32,887 bases of DNA from Pseudomonadota bacterium. Lineage in GTDB: Bacteria > Pseudomonadota > Gammaproteobacteria > Steroidobacterales > Steroidobacteraceae. Shown here in pieces: positions 1-8,050 of the stretch. The number at the start of each line of letters is the position of its first letter. Position 1 is the first letter of the stretch. The notes beneath the pieces are model-generated. The model saw nothing but the letters and a program-made list of their open reading frames with translations. It did not search any database and had not been told where the DNA came from. Location of the stretch: NCBI GenBank assembly GCA_019352035.1, contig JABBNZ010000039.1, positions 1 through 32,887 on the forward strand, written 5' to 3'. Made by a program: the position numbers and the translations under genes.

Positions 1-742
1 CATCCCCGACCAGATGGCCATTCTCGAGACGGTTCATTCCGACATCGATCACGACGCTGCCTGGCTTGACCCATTCCCCGGCAATGAGTCCCGGCTTGCC
101 TGCGGCGACCACCAGGATGTCGGCCTGGCGCACGTAGCTCTCCAAGCCGGCCGTGAAGCGGTGGCAGACCGTCGTCGTGGCGCCCATGAGCAGAAGCTCG
201 AGTGACATTGGGCGGCCGACGATGTTGGAAGCGCCCACGACCACGGCGTGCTGTCCCTTGAACGGGACGCCAATCTGCTCGAGGAGCTTGATGACGCCGT
301 ACGGTGTGCAGGGACGCATCACGGGAATGCGCTGGGCGAGCCGCCCGACGTTATAGGGGTGGAAGCCGTCGACGTCCTTCACCGGGTCGATCTGCTCGAT
401 GACCGCGGTCTGCTGAATCTGGGCCGGCAGGGGCAGCTGTACCAGGATGCCGTCGATCTCGGCGTCGCGATTGAGCTCATCGATGAGCGAGAGCAGGGCG
501 GTTTCCGAGGTCGAGGCGGCGAGGTCGTGCGCCACGGAGCGGATACCGACCTCTTCGCAGGCGCGGCGCTTGTTGCGCACGTAGACCTCGGAGGCTGGAT
601 CGTTGCCCACCTTGATGACGGCAAGCCCGGGCTGGCGCCGGCCGCGCGCGAGCGCAGCGTCGATCCTGCCGCGGACCTGATTTTTGACTTCTGCCGCGAG
701 CCCTCGGCCGTCAATCAGTTGCGCCGTCATTCGCAGTGCCAT
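1..742 (-). CDS. folD: FolD, methylenetetrahydrofolate dehydrogenase/cyclohydrolase (3' end outside window)
   Basis: Bifunctional cytosolic enzyme that interconverts 5,10-methylene-THF and 10-formyl-THF with NADP. The minus-strand translation contains the family signatures: [14 protein letters not shown] (substrate/catalytic region with the YxxxK-type Lys), [27 protein letters not shown], and the Rossmann segment [18 protein letters not shown]. About 247 codons are visible of the usual 285 or so; the C-terminus lies left of base 1. I prefer the ATG at 740-742 ([12 protein letters not shown]) over the in-frame ATG at 728-730, because AAAGGG sits 5 nt upstream of it. It is transcribed away from the tRNA-Pro gene. 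The 238 bases between them hold no gene I can recognise. Confidence 0.95.
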   Translation of the reverse strand, partial: MALRMTAQLIDGRGLAAEVKNQVRGRIDAALARGRRQPGLAVIKVGNDPASEVYVRNKRRACEEVGIRSVAHDLAASTSETALLSLIDELNRDAEIDGILVQLPLPAQIQQTAVIEQIDPVKDVDGFHPYNVGRLAQRIPVMRPCTPYGVIKLLEQIGVPFKGQHAVVVGASNIVGRPMSLELLLMGATTTVCHRFTAGLESYVRQADILVVAAGKPGLIAGEWVKPGSVVIDVGMNRLENGHLVGD

Positions 743-980
743 TCCAGCCCTTTGAGGGGCGCGCATTCTCGCATATGATGCCCTCGTACCTGGAAGCTTC
801 TGCGGCGGCGAGGCTCCCGGGCAGGGCGCAGTCTGGTAGTGCAGCTGCTTTGGGAGCAGACGGTCGGGAGTTCGTTATGGACACTGGCCAGTGCGGTTCA
901 GTTTCTGGCACTGCGGGTAGCCTCGGTAGAGGAGCCACGGAGCGGGGTAGACTCCGATCGCCTGCCCGCAATTCTTCGCT

Positions 981-1054
981 CGGGGTGTAGCTCAGCCTGG
1001 TAGAGCGCTGCGTTTGGGACGCAGATGCCGGAGGTTCAAATCCTCTCACCCCGA
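981..1054 (+). tRNA. tRNA-Pro (anticodon TGG)
   Basis: Cloverleaf of 74 nt. The 7-bp acceptor stem CGGGGTG/CACCCCG and discriminator A are visible, with D-arm GTAGCTCAGCCTGGTAGAGC, anticodon stem CTGCG/CGCAG with anticodon TGG at 1015-1017, and T-arm GGAGG-TTCAAAT-CCTCT. The 3' CCA is not encoded (TAT follows), unlike the three tRNAs near 7.6-7.9 kb. Confidence 0.96.
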
Positions 1055-1490
1055 TATCCGAAGGCTGACCCACCCTTCCCACCGTCGCTTTCCGGGCCGA
1101 CGTATGGTTGCGCCCTGGTTAACTTCGACTATGGACCGGTGTCGATCGCCGGGTGCGATGAGCGTGGCGTTCGGTTGCGCTCCTGTCGCAACGGAACTCC
1201 CCTGACACCGCGGCACAGATTCTTCGTGCAGGGCGGCGAGCGCTACGGCGTGAAGATGGTGAAGGACTTCGCTACCCATCTCGGTACGAGCAGCGGGGAC
1301 ACTCAGGTCATCGAGATTCAACCGCGGCTCGTGAGGCCCGGTATGAAGGCGCCCGCAGCGGCTTCGCACGGACCGATCAGAGGCGCCATTTCATCTCCAG
1401 GGCTGTCGCGAAACGGCGACGCAGCGCGCAGTTCCACGCGGTCCAGGGTGGGACTTCCGTCTGAGCACACGCTGACGCTGCCGCGCCATT
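1055..1490. other. Intergenic region without a recognisable gene
   Basis: Short open frames exist on both strands here, but none gives a protein I recognise and none has a convincing ribosome-binding site. The right edge carries the marR control region (operator copy 1 and the promoter). Confidence 0.5.
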
Positions 1491-1493
1491 AGC

Positions 1494-1503
1494 TGCCTAA
1501 GCA
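1494..1503. promoter_or_regulatory. Putative MarR operator, copy 1 (imperfect)
   Basis: TGCCTAAGCA, one centre base away from the perfect palindrome TGCCTAGGCA found before emrA. It lies just upstream of the -35 hexamer of the marR promoter. Confidence 0.55.
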
Positions 1504-1512
1504 GTAGAAGCC

Positions 1513-1541
1513 TTGACAAATGACGCCTAGGCAACTATGTT
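1513..1541 (+). promoter_or_regulatory. Sigma-70 promoter of marR
   Basis: TTGACA at 1513-1518 and TATGTT at 1536-1541 are separated by exactly 17 nt. The spacer contains the operator palindrome GCCTAGGC, so a bound regulator would occlude RNA polymerase. Distance to the start codon is about 45 nt. Confidence 0.75.
1525..1532. promoter_or_regulatory. Putative MarR operator, copy 2, inside the marR promoter spacer
   Basis: Perfect 8-bp palindrome GCCTAGGC (context GACGCCTAGGCAAC) between the -35 and -10 hexamers. The same core recurs upstream of emrA at 2085-2092. This is the expected place for autorepression by a MarR dimer. Confidence 0.7.
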
Positions 1542-1586
1542 CGCGCCCATCTCCCTTCAGGGGGATTTTCACGGAGAGCGATCTTG

Positions 1587-2051
1587 GTGAGCATTTACGA
1601 CACCGATAACTACGAGCCCAGCAGGAGCGTGGCTCATCTGCTGGGCCAGGTGCGGACGGAGCTGCTGGCCGCCCTCGACCGGGAGCTGACGGCGGACCGG
1701 CATGTGGCGGATATCGGCGTCACGGCCGCGCAGTTCATCGTCATCGCGAGGCTCGCGGGCGCCGACCGCAAGAAGTCCTCTTCCGACCTTTGCAAGGAAA
1801 TGTCGTACGACGCTGGAGCGATGACCCGCATGATCGACCGCCTCGAGAGCAAGGGTCTCATCCGCCGGGTGCGCTGCCCGCAGGACCGCCGGCTGGTGTA
1901 CCTGGAGATCACCGAGCAGGGCCGGGTGGCCTATCCGCGCCTGCGGGAGATCTCGATGGCCATTCAGAACCGTTTCCTGCGGGGCTTCAGCCGCGTGGAG
2001 ACGCGCCAGCTCGAGAGCCTGCTCGGGCGCATGCTGGAGAACGCTGTTTGA
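1587..2051 (+). CDS. MarR/EmrR-family transcriptional regulator
   Basis: Winged-helix dimeric repressor, about 154 aa, the usual size for MarR proteins. The wHTH is visible: SSDLCKEMSYDAGAMTRMIDRLESKGLI is the helix-turn-helix with recognition helix, followed by the wing RRVRCPQDRRLVYLEITEQG, including the DxR signature (QDRR). The start is GTG at 1587 (GGAGAG about 8 nt upstream); a TTG at 1584 is an equal-frame alternative. It is followed on the same strand by emrA and emrB. Copies of one palindrome lie in its own promoter and in front of emrA, so it probably represses both itself and the pump and is released by pump substrates. The inducer cannot be read from sequence. Confidence 0.93.
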   Translation: MSIYDTDNYEPSRSVAHLLGQVRTELLAALDRELTADRHVADIGVTAAQFIVIARLAGADRKKSSSDLCKEMSYDAGAMTRMIDRLESKGLIRRVRCPQDRRLVYLEITEQGRVAYPRLREISMAIQNRFLRGFSRVETRQLESLLGRMLENAV

Positions 2052-2083
2052 GGGCGGCGCCCCATTTTTTACCGGGCGAAATT

Positions 2084-2093
2084 TGCCTAGGCA
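2084..2093. promoter_or_regulatory. Putative MarR operator, copy 3, in front of emrA
   Basis: Perfect 10-bp palindrome TGCCTAGGCA within TTTGCCTAGGCATTT, in the 88-nt gap between marR and emrA. It shares its core with the copies in the marR promoter, suggesting that a second, separately controlled start site drives the pump genes. Confidence 0.7.
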
Positions 2094-2139
2094 TTTTTCG
2101 CCGCGGCAATGACAACCGCGATCTGGGAGGACCTGAGAC

Positions 2140-3414
2140 ATGACGACTCAAGATGAAACCGCCAAGCCTTCGCGCCGGATGAGCGCCAGGGTGCGCTGGC
2201 TGGTGCTGATTCTCGGGGGCTTCCTAATCCTCGGCGGCGCCTATGCCGTCTATTGGGATCTTGACCTGCGCTACACGGCCTACACGGACGACGCCTACGT
2301 CAGCGGTAATGTCGTCGAGATCACGCCGCGAGTCTCCGGCACCGTGGTGTCGATCGGCGCGGACAACACCCAGTTCGTGAAGGCCGGGCAGACCCTGGTG
2401 CGCCTCGATCCGGCGGATGCCAAGGTACAGCTGCAGGAGGCCGAGGCCCAGCTCGCCAAGACGGTGCGCCAGGTGCGAAATCTCTTCGCCACCACCTCGG
2501 AGCTCCAGGCCAACGTGCAGGTTCGCCGCACGGAGCTGGCCAAGGCGCAGAGCGACTATGCCCGCCGGGCGCATCTTTCGCGCAGCGGCGCCATCTCGCA
2601 GGAGGAGCTGCAGCATGCGGGCGATGCGGTGAGAGCCGCGGGGGCGGCGCTGCTCGCGGCTCAGCAACAGCTGCTGGCGGATCGGGCGTGGGTCGACGGT
2701 ACGACCGTCGAGACGAATCCTGCCGTGCGCGATGCTGCCGCGGCGGTACATGCGGCATATCTCAACTATGCGCGCATGGTCCTGCCCGCGCCGGTGTCCG
2801 GCTTCGTAGCCAGACGCGACGTGCAGCTCGGCGAGCGCGTGAGCACCGGCACGCCCCTGATGGCCGTAGTGCCGCTCAACGAGGTCTGGGTGGATGCCAA
2901 CTTCAAGGAGTCGCAGCTCGAGTCCATGCGGGTCGGGCAGCCGGTCACCCTGACTTCAGACCTCTACGGCGGTGGTGTGGTATTCCACGGCAGGGTGATT
3001 GGATTCGGCGCCGGGACGGGCTCCGCCTTCTCGCTGCTGCCCGCCCAGAATGCCACCGGCAACTGGATCAAGATCGTGCAGCGAGTGCCGGTACGCATTG
3101 CACTCGATCCACGGGAGCTGGCGCGCCATCCGTTGCAGATCGGCCTGTCGATGAAGGCGTACGTCGACATACGCGACGCCGGCGGCCAGCGGCTGCCGGA
3201 AGTCGCGAAGAACGACCACGACTACTCGACTGCCGTCTTCCAGTCCGTCAGCGCGCAGGCGGATGACACCGTGCGGCGGATCATCGCCGAGAATGACCCG
3301 CATGCGGCGCGGGCGAGCGCGAATCATCGTCTGGCGGCGCGGTTCGGCTCCGGCGGCGCGAACGTGCTGGCGGCGCCCGTACGCTCCGGCGCTCCGGTTG
3401 CGGTGCGCGACTGA
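2140..3414 (+). CDS. emrA: EmrA/HlyD-family membrane fusion protein
   Basis: Periplasmic adaptor of a tripartite efflux pump, 424 aa. One N-terminal membrane anchor is visible (about residues 20-41, RWLVLILGGFLILGGAYAVY), then the family signature YTDDAYVSGNVVEITPRVSG and the first lipoyl half (VVSIGADNTQFVKAGQTLVRLDP). A long Ala/Gln-rich alpha-hairpin follows (about 90-200), then the second lipoyl half (LPAPVSGFVARRDVQLGERVSTGTPLMAVVPL) and a beta-barrel domain. The Ala-rich C-terminal tail after about residue 350 is longer than in E. coli EmrA and shows no domain. The start ATG has GGGAGG 9 nt upstream. emrB follows 14 nt downstream. Confidence 0.95.
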   Translation: MTTQDETAKPSRRMSARVRWLVLILGGFLILGGAYAVYWDLDLRYTAYTDDAYVSGNVVEITPRVSGTVVSIGADNTQFVKAGQTLVRLDPADAKVQLQEAEAQLAKTVRQVRNLFATTSELQANVQVRRTELAKAQSDYARRAHLSRSGAISQEELQHAGDAVRAAGAALLAAQQQLLADRAWVDGTTVETNPAVRDAAAAVHAAYLNYARMVLPAPVSGFVARRDVQLGERVSTGTPLMAVVPLNEVWVDANFKESQLESMRVGQPVTLTSDLYGGGVVFHGRVIGFGAGTGSAFSLLPAQNATGNWIKIVQRVPVRIALDPRELARHPLQIGLSMKAYVDIRDAGGQRLPEVAKNDHDYSTAVFQSVSAQADDTVRRIIAENDPHAARASANHRLAARFGSGGANVLAAPVRSGAPVAVRD

Positions 3415-3428
3415 CGGACACCCTCAGC

Positions 3429-5042
3429 ATGAGCGCTGTCGCGCAGGAAAAAGAAGGTGCACCGCCGGAGGCGAAGCCGGCTGCGACCCCGGCTGCATCG
3501 GGGCTGCCGAGCCTCACGGGCGCCGCGCTGGCGCTCGGGACGCTCGCGCTCTCGCTCGCGACGTTCATGAACGTGCTCGACACGTCGATCGCGAACGTTG
3601 CGATTCCCGCCATTGCCGGCGATCTGGGCGTCTCGCCGGATCAGGGAACGTGGGTGATCACCTCGTTCGCCGTGGCGAACGCCATCTCCATGCCGCTCAC
3701 CGGCTGGCTGACGCGGCGGATAGGCCAGGTGCGCCTCTTCATCGCATCGACGCTTCTGTTCGTCGTCGCCTCGTTCCTCTGCGGCCTCGCGCCGTCGCTC
3801 TCGATGCTGGTCGCCTTCCGTGCGCTGCAGGGCGCGGTGGCCGGACCGATGATTCCGCTGTCGCAATCACTGCTGCTCTCGAGCTATCCGCGGGCGAAGG
3901 CCGGCGGGGCGCTGGCGGTGTGGTCGATGACCACGCTGGTGGCACCGGTGGTGGGACCTGTGCTCGGCGGCTGGATCACGGACAACATCTCCTGGCCGTG
4001 GATCTTCTACATCAACATCCCGATCGGCATCGTCGCCGCGATCATCACCTGGATCATCTACCGCCGGCGCGAGACACCGACCGCGCGCCTGCCCATCGAC
4101 AAGGTGGGGCTTGGCCTGCTCGTCATCTGGGTCGGCGCCATGCAGATCCTGCTCGACAAGGGCAAGAACCTCGACTGGTTCAACTCCACGTTCATCGTGA
4201 CGCTGGCCGTCATCGCGACGGTGGGATTCGCGGTCTTCCTCGTCTGGGAGCTGACGGACGAGCATCCGATCGTCGATCTGAGCCTCTTTCGGATGCGCAA
4301 TTTCTCGGTGAGCGCGGTTGCGATGTCGATCGGCTACGGCCTCTACTTCGGCAACGTGGTGCTGCTGCCGCTCTGGCTGCAGCAATACATGGGCTATACC
4401 GCGACGCTCGCGGGATTCATACTGGCGCCGGTGGGCCTGCTCGCGATCGTGTTCACGCCGTTCGTCGGCCGGTTCCTGCATCGCGTCGATCCGCGCTGGG
4501 TCGTCTCCGTCTCCTTCCTGATCTTCGCGCTGGTGATGTTCATGCGCGCGGACTTCAATACGCAGGTGGACGAGTGGACGCTCCTGGTCCCGACTCTCAT
4601 CCAGGGCGCGGGCCTGGCGACGTTCTTCATTCCGCTGCTGATGCTGGCCTTCTCGGGGCTCCCCCACGAGCGCATTCCGTCCGCCTCAGGGCTCATCAAT
4701 TTCGCGCGCATCAGCGCGGGCTCGTTCGCGACCTCGATCACGACCACGCTCTGGGCCCGGCGCGCGACGCTGCATCACGAGCAGCTGGTGCAGCACCTGA
4801 CGGGCTCGAATCCCGTCATGAATCAGACCATGACGCAGCTGCATGCGAGCGGCTTCACGACTCAACAGGCGTACGAGCTGCTCAACAACCTGGTCGACAA
4901 GCAGGCCTACATGATGTCGGCGGACGACATCTTCTACGTGTCAGGGTTTCTGTTCATCGTGCTGGTCGGGATCATCTGGTTCGCGAGACCGGCGAGGCTC
5001 GCCGGCGGCGCCGGCGGCGAGGCCGCCGCCGGGGCGCACTAG
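3429..5042 (+). CDS. emrB: EmrB-type MFS multidrug transporter (DHA2 family, 14 TM)
   Basis: Inner-membrane drug:proton antiporter, 537 aa. The DHA2 signatures are visible: FMNVLDTSIANVAIPAIAGD in TM1, GTWVITSFAVANAISMPLTG in TM2, the motif-A loop GWLTRRIGQVRLF, motif C PVVGPVLGGWITD in TM5, and about fourteen hydrophobic segments. The N-terminus carries a 30-35 residue Ala/Pro/Glu-rich cytoplasmic extension. The gene is co-directional with emrA (14-nt gap), so the two form an operon under the MarR regulator. No outer-membrane TolC-type channel gene follows, so the pump must borrow one. The stop TAG shares its bases with the opposing sixA stop in the tetranucleotide CTAG at 5039-5042. Confidence 0.95.
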   Translation: MSAVAQEKEGAPPEAKPAATPAASGLPSLTGAALALGTLALSLATFMNVLDTSIANVAIPAIAGDLGVSPDQGTWVITSFAVANAISMPLTGWLTRRIGQVRLFIASTLLFVVASFLCGLAPSLSMLVAFRALQGAVAGPMIPLSQSLLLSSYPRAKAGGALAVWSMTTLVAPVVGPVLGGWITDNISWPWIFYINIPIGIVAAIITWIIYRRRETPTARLPIDKVGLGLLVIWVGAMQILLDKGKNLDWFNSTFIVTLAVIATVGFAVFLVWELTDEHPIVDLSLFRMRNFSVSAVAMSIGYGLYFGNVVLLPLWLQQYMGYTATLAGFILAPVGLLAIVFTPFVGRFLHRVDPRWVVSVSFLIFALVMFMRADFNTQVDEWTLLVPTLIQGAGLATFFIPLLMLAFSGLPHERIPSASGLINFARISAGSFATSITTTLWARRATLHHEQLVQHLTGSNPVMNQTMTQLHASGFTTQQAYELLNNLVDKQAYMMSADDIFYVSGFLFIVLVGIIWFARPARLAGGAGGEAAAGAH

Positions 5043-5539
5043 ATTTTCCGCAGAGCCCTGGGCGGGAAGAGGGCGGTCAGCATGGCGCGGCCCGCGCGGG
5101 GCGGCCCTTCGAACTTGAGACAGGCGGCGGCGCTCTTCTTCAGCTCGAAGGCCTCGGGGCGCGCCTCGCCCCGCAGGCAAAGCGCGAGCAGGCACCCGAG
5201 CTGCGGCTGATGGCCGACGACGGCAATGCAGTCGGCCTTGCCGTCATGGCGGCGCAGCTCCGCCAGCAGCTCCATCGGATCTGTTGCGGGCGAGAGCGCA
5301 GCGCACTCCACCGCCTCGGGCCACCGCGCCCCATGCGCGAAGATCTTTGCCGTGTCGCGCGCACGGACCAGCGGGCTCGTCAGGACCAGGGCCGGCCGCG
5401 CGGCGATGCGCTTCAGGCCTGCTGCCGCCTGGCGCGCTTTCCTGACTCCCTCCGGGGTGAGAGGACGCTCGGCGTCGTCGGGCCAGCGGCTCGGGTCCCG
5501 GGGGAAGGCGACGGCGTGCCGCAGGATCAGAAGCTCCAT
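5039..5539 (-). CDS. sixA: SixA-like phosphohistidine phosphatase (histidine phosphatase superfamily)
   Basis: Cytosolic single-domain histidine phosphatase of 166 aa. The N-terminal LILRHAVA holds the nucleophilic histidine (RH motif), LTSPLVRARDTAKIF is the second conserved arginine region, and VVGHQPQLG holds the second catalytic histidine. E. coli SixA (161 aa) acts on phosphohistidine of phosphotransfer proteins; the substrate here is not known. The ATG at 5537-5539 follows the stop of the CYTH-CHAD gene by 2 nt, so the two genes are almost certainly co-transcribed. SixA-CHAD pairing recurs in bacteria and hints at a shared phosphate or polyphosphate role. Confidence 0.92.
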   Translation of the reverse strand: MELLILRHAVAFPRDPSRWPDDAERPLTPEGVRKARQAAAGLKRIAARPALVLTSPLVRARDTAKIFAHGARWPEAVECAALSPATDPMELLAELRRHDGKADCIAVVGHQPQLGCLLALCLRGEARPEAFELKKSAAACLKFEGPPRAGRAMLTALFPPRALRKI

Positions 5540-5541
5540 GG

Positions 5542-7374
5542 TTAACGCCCGCTCGCGGGAGGATGGGGCCTGGGACCGGGAGCGCTTGCGAGTTCCCCGT
5601 GGTTCTTGCGTTGTCCCTTGCTGTCGCCTTTGCGGCGGCCCTTGCTGTGGACTCGGGCATGGCGGCCACCGCCGTTCGCCTGGTCAGTCGTTTCAGGGGC
5701 CTTGCGGCGCAGCGCCTGCATTTGCGAGTGCAGCGCCTGCCAGCGATTGTGGTGCACTTTGCGCCAGGGCTTGCCGACCTTGCCGCTCAGGCGGACAGCT
5801 TCGCGCGCATTGAGCTCGGCCATCCTGCCCATGATGAAGAGCGTCTGCGGGCTGAAGCTCGCCGGCGGGTGGGCGGCGATCCGCTTCAGGTATTGCGCGA
5901 CCGCGCCGGCATCGTGCTGATCACCGAGCGTGTTCTGCAGTTTGTGCAGCGCAGTCAGCATCTGCTCCGCCGGCTTCGAGTAAGTCGGCGCGACGATCTC
6001 GAGCGCGTAGCGCAGCTTCTTGGCGCGTATGCGCACCTTGTGGTATTCCAGCAGCGACGATTGCGGATTCAGCCGGCGCGCGCATTTGCGCAATTTGCGG
6101 TAGCGCGTGTGGATCAGATCGGGCACGGCGGCCAGCGCGGTGGCTTCGCGAGCGGAGGCACGCCGGGTCGCAGGCGCCGCCGGGGCGAGCTGGGCGGGCA
6201 GGGTGTCGAGCCAATGGCGTGCGGGTTTCGCATCCAATGCGCGCAGCAGAGCCGCTCGCGCCGCCTCCCGCTCGGACGCGAGCTGCCGCAGCAGCGGTTC
6301 GCAGGCCCCACGGTCCTCCTCAGGGAGGCCGCCTCGGAATCTCGCCGCCGTCTCGAGGCGAATGTCCACGTCCCGCACGTCACCCAGCGCATCCAGGAGA
6401 CGCTTGACCCGCGACCGGCTCCTCACCAGGGCTGCGGGCAGGTAGGCGCCGAAGAGGCTGAGGATGGTGTCCATCCGCCGCCCGGTGACACGCAGCGCAT
6501 GGAGTGCCTCCGGGCTCTCTCCGAGCCTGGCCGCAGGCTCATGGGCCTGCCACTCGTCCGCGAGCCGCCGCAGCGAAGCGAAGGCGAACTCGCGCGCGCC
6601 GGTCGAGGCGTCGATCCCCGGCTGCACGGGCTCCGCCTTTCGCCCAAGGTCGGTGAGTCGTGGAGGCTCGAGCGAAGCCGAGCGCAGGCCGACGACGAAC
6701 TTGTTCTCGGTTGCAGGGTGCAGCTCGCACTCGGTCCGCAGCCGCTGCGCCAGCTGCCCGAGGGGCCCTGTCTCGGAGCCGACGGCTTCCAGCTCCACGC
6801 GGGTCAGGATCATCGGGCGGCGGTGACCGTTGGAGCGCGCGAAACGAGCTTCATCGAGAGCGATCTCGCCCAGGTCCGCAGCGGGCTTGCGGCTCCGCAC
6901 GGCATATCGCTGCCGCGAGGTCCGTACCTGAAACAGCGTGCGAAGCGGCTTTACGCCTGCGACGTCGCGCACGCGGCTCCCGACGGGTCCTTGGGCGTGA
7001 GCCAGGGCCTTGGGGTCGCTTGCGGGCAGCGGCTCGGAGATTTCCCGCCGATCAGCGAGGTCGTCGCGCGCGGAGCGCAGACCTTTCAAGGTGGCCTCGA
7101 CGTGACCGTCCTTCTCCCGCAGCCGCAGCGCGAATCCGGCCCGGAACAGGCGCCAGTCCTCGGTATCGAGATAGGTATCATGAAGCTGCTGCAGCGGCAG
7201 CGGCTGGACGATCAAATGATCCACTACGGTGTGCCGATCCAGCCACCGCTGAACGACGCCCAGATCCGGGGCCGCCAGCTGCCATTCGATCTCGCGCGCG
7301 TCCAAGCCGGCGGTACCGGCAGAGCCGGCGCCGCTCGCAGAGGCGCTGGCGGGTTGGCGAGGTCGTAGGGCCAT
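5542..7374 (-). CDS. CYTH-CHAD protein (triphosphate tunnel domain plus polyphosphate-associated helical domain)
   Basis: About 610 aa with two domains. The N-terminal CYTH domain (about 25-230) has YLDTEDWRLFRAGFALRLREKDG, the LKG segment and ALDEARF-like acidic strands (EIALDEARF). The C-terminal CHAD domain (about 250-555) has the conserved His/Arg helices EALHALRVTGRRMDTILSLF and YHKVRIRAKKLRYALEI. A 50-residue Lys/Arg/Gly-rich tail follows. CYTH enzymes hydrolyse triphosphates; CHAD domains bind polyphosphate. The hallmark ExExK reads EIEWQ (E28, E30, Q32), so the lysine is replaced. I chose ATG 7372-7374 because further upstream the frame runs back through the tRNA genes. No strong Shine-Dalgarno is visible. 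Forms an operon with sixA. Confidence 0.88.
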   Translation of the reverse strand: MALRPRQPASASASGAGSAGTAGLDAREIEWQLAAPDLGVVQRWLDRHTVVDHLIVQPLPLQQLHDTYLDTEDWRLFRAGFALRLREKDGHVEATLKGLRSARDDLADRREISEPLPASDPKALAHAQGPVGSRVRDVAGVKPLRTLFQVRTSRQRYAVRSRKPAADLGEIALDEARFARSNGHRRPMILTRVELEAVGSETGPLGQLAQRLRTECELHPATENKFVVGLRSASLEPPRLTDLGRKAEPVQPGIDASTGAREFAFASLRRLADEWQAHEPAARLGESPEALHALRVTGRRMDTILSLFGAYLPAALVRSRSRVKRLLDALGDVRDVDIRLETAARFRGGLPEEDRGACEPLLRQLASEREAARAALLRALDAKPARHWLDTLPAQLAPAAPATRRASAREATALAAVPDLIHTRYRKLRKCARRLNPQSSLLEYHKVRIRAKKLRYALEIVAPTYSKPAEQMLTALHKLQNTLGDQHDAGAVAQYLKRIAAHPPASFSPQTLFIMGRMAELNAREAVRLSGKVGKPWRKVHHNRWQALHSQMQALRRKAPETTDQANGGGRHARVHSKGRRKGDSKGQRKNHGELASAPGPRPHPPASGR

Positions 7375-7559
7375 AGGGATCACGGAGGATAAACCCAAAT
7401 TGACGCTCGCACGGCCGGTTCCGTATGATGCGCGCCCCCGTGCGGTGGTCTGGCAGCGATGCCGGCCCGCTGTGGCACGAGGCCGAGCGGTATCGGCAGG
7501 ATGCTTGGCGAGTAGGCCAGGAAGGCGCGCGTGCGGGCGAGTGGGCGATTGGTGTCCGC

Positions 7560-7636
7560 GTGCCCGTAGCTCAGCTGGATAGAGCACCGGCCTTCTAAGC
7601 CGGTGGTCGCAGGTTCGAGTCCTGCCGGGCACGCCA
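7560..7636 (+). tRNA. tRNA-Arg (anticodon TCT)
   Basis: Acceptor GTGCCCG/CGGGCAC, D-arm TAGCTCAGCTGGATAGAGCA, anticodon stem CCGGC/GCCGG with loop CTTCTAA (TCT), T-arm GCAGG-TTCGAGT-CCTGC, discriminator G and encoded CCA at 7634-7636. First of three same-strand tRNAs. Confidence 0.97.
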
Positions 7637-7702
7637 AACCTACGCGGCTCCGTTTGGAGCAGCGCAGGGGTCGCAGGTTCGAGTCCTGCCGGGCACGCCA
7701 AA
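7605..7702 (+). repeat. Direct repeat of the tRNA-Arg 3' end (two 34-nt copies)
   Basis: The 34 nt covering the T-arm, acceptor 3' strand and CCAAA of tRNA-Arg (7605-7638, beginning GGTCGCAGGTTCG and ending GGGCACGCCAAA) recur without mismatch at 7669-7702, one 64-nt period downstream. The 30-nt spacer is unrelated. The second copy has no matching 5' half, so it is not a tRNA gene. It looks like a residual attachment site or a local slippage duplication. Confidence 0.95.
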
Positions 7703-7765
7703 GCCGCTTGCGGGGGGTACCCTGGCCTGGAAGGCGCGGGGGAGGGGAAGGATGGAGACGACAAC

Positions 7766-7842
7766 GGTGGACGTAGCTCAGCTGGTAGAGTCCCGGGTTG
7801 TGATCCCGGTTGTCGTGGGTTCGAGTCCCATCGTCCACCCCA
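7766..7842 (+). tRNA. tRNA-His (anticodon GTG)
   Basis: Includes the extra G-1 (7766) paired with C73, typical of tRNA-His. Acceptor GTGGACG/CGTCCAC, anticodon loop TTGTGAT, T-arm GTGGG-TTCGAGT-CCCAT, encoded CCA at 7840-7842. Confidence 0.96.
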
Positions 7843-7852
7843 CTATTCGAAT

Positions 7853-7928
7853 GGGCCGTTAGCTCAGCTGGTAGAGCAGGAGACTCTTAATCTCTTGGTC
7901 GTAGGTTCGATCCCTACACGGCCCACCA
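7853..7928 (+). tRNA. tRNA-Lys (anticodon CTT)
   Basis: Acceptor GGGCCGT/ACGGCCC, anticodon stem GGAGA/TCTCT with loop CTCTTAA giving CTT, T-arm GTAGG-TTCGATC-CCTAC, encoded CCA at 7926-7928. Its 3' end faces a broken tyrosine integrase 120 nt downstream, making it the probable attachment site of the decayed element. Confidence 0.96.
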
Positions 7929-8050
7929 ATTCACCTTAAGTATCAGTGACTTGTGAGCATACCCCGGCTCGCGAGCTTCACTGTGTGTTATTTCGTGCAG
8001 ACTCCGTGCAGCGACTTACTTACCGCTGCACGCAGTGCACCGAGGCGCAT

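Noticed and set aside
3263-5545. Plus-strand open frame of 760 codons in another frame of emrB
   Set aside because: An Arg/Ala-rich shadow of emrB and of the opposing sixA gene.
5563-7368. Plus-strand open frame of 601 codons
   Set aside because: Shadow of the CYTH-CHAD gene on the other strand; the translation has no domain.
7380-7838. Minus-strand open frame of 152 codons covering the tRNA cluster (and the long minus frame to 7764)
   Set aside because: It is antisense to three tRNA genes. Its translation has the ACPAGLEPAT/RQDSNLRP-type strings commonly produced when tRNA antisense is translated.
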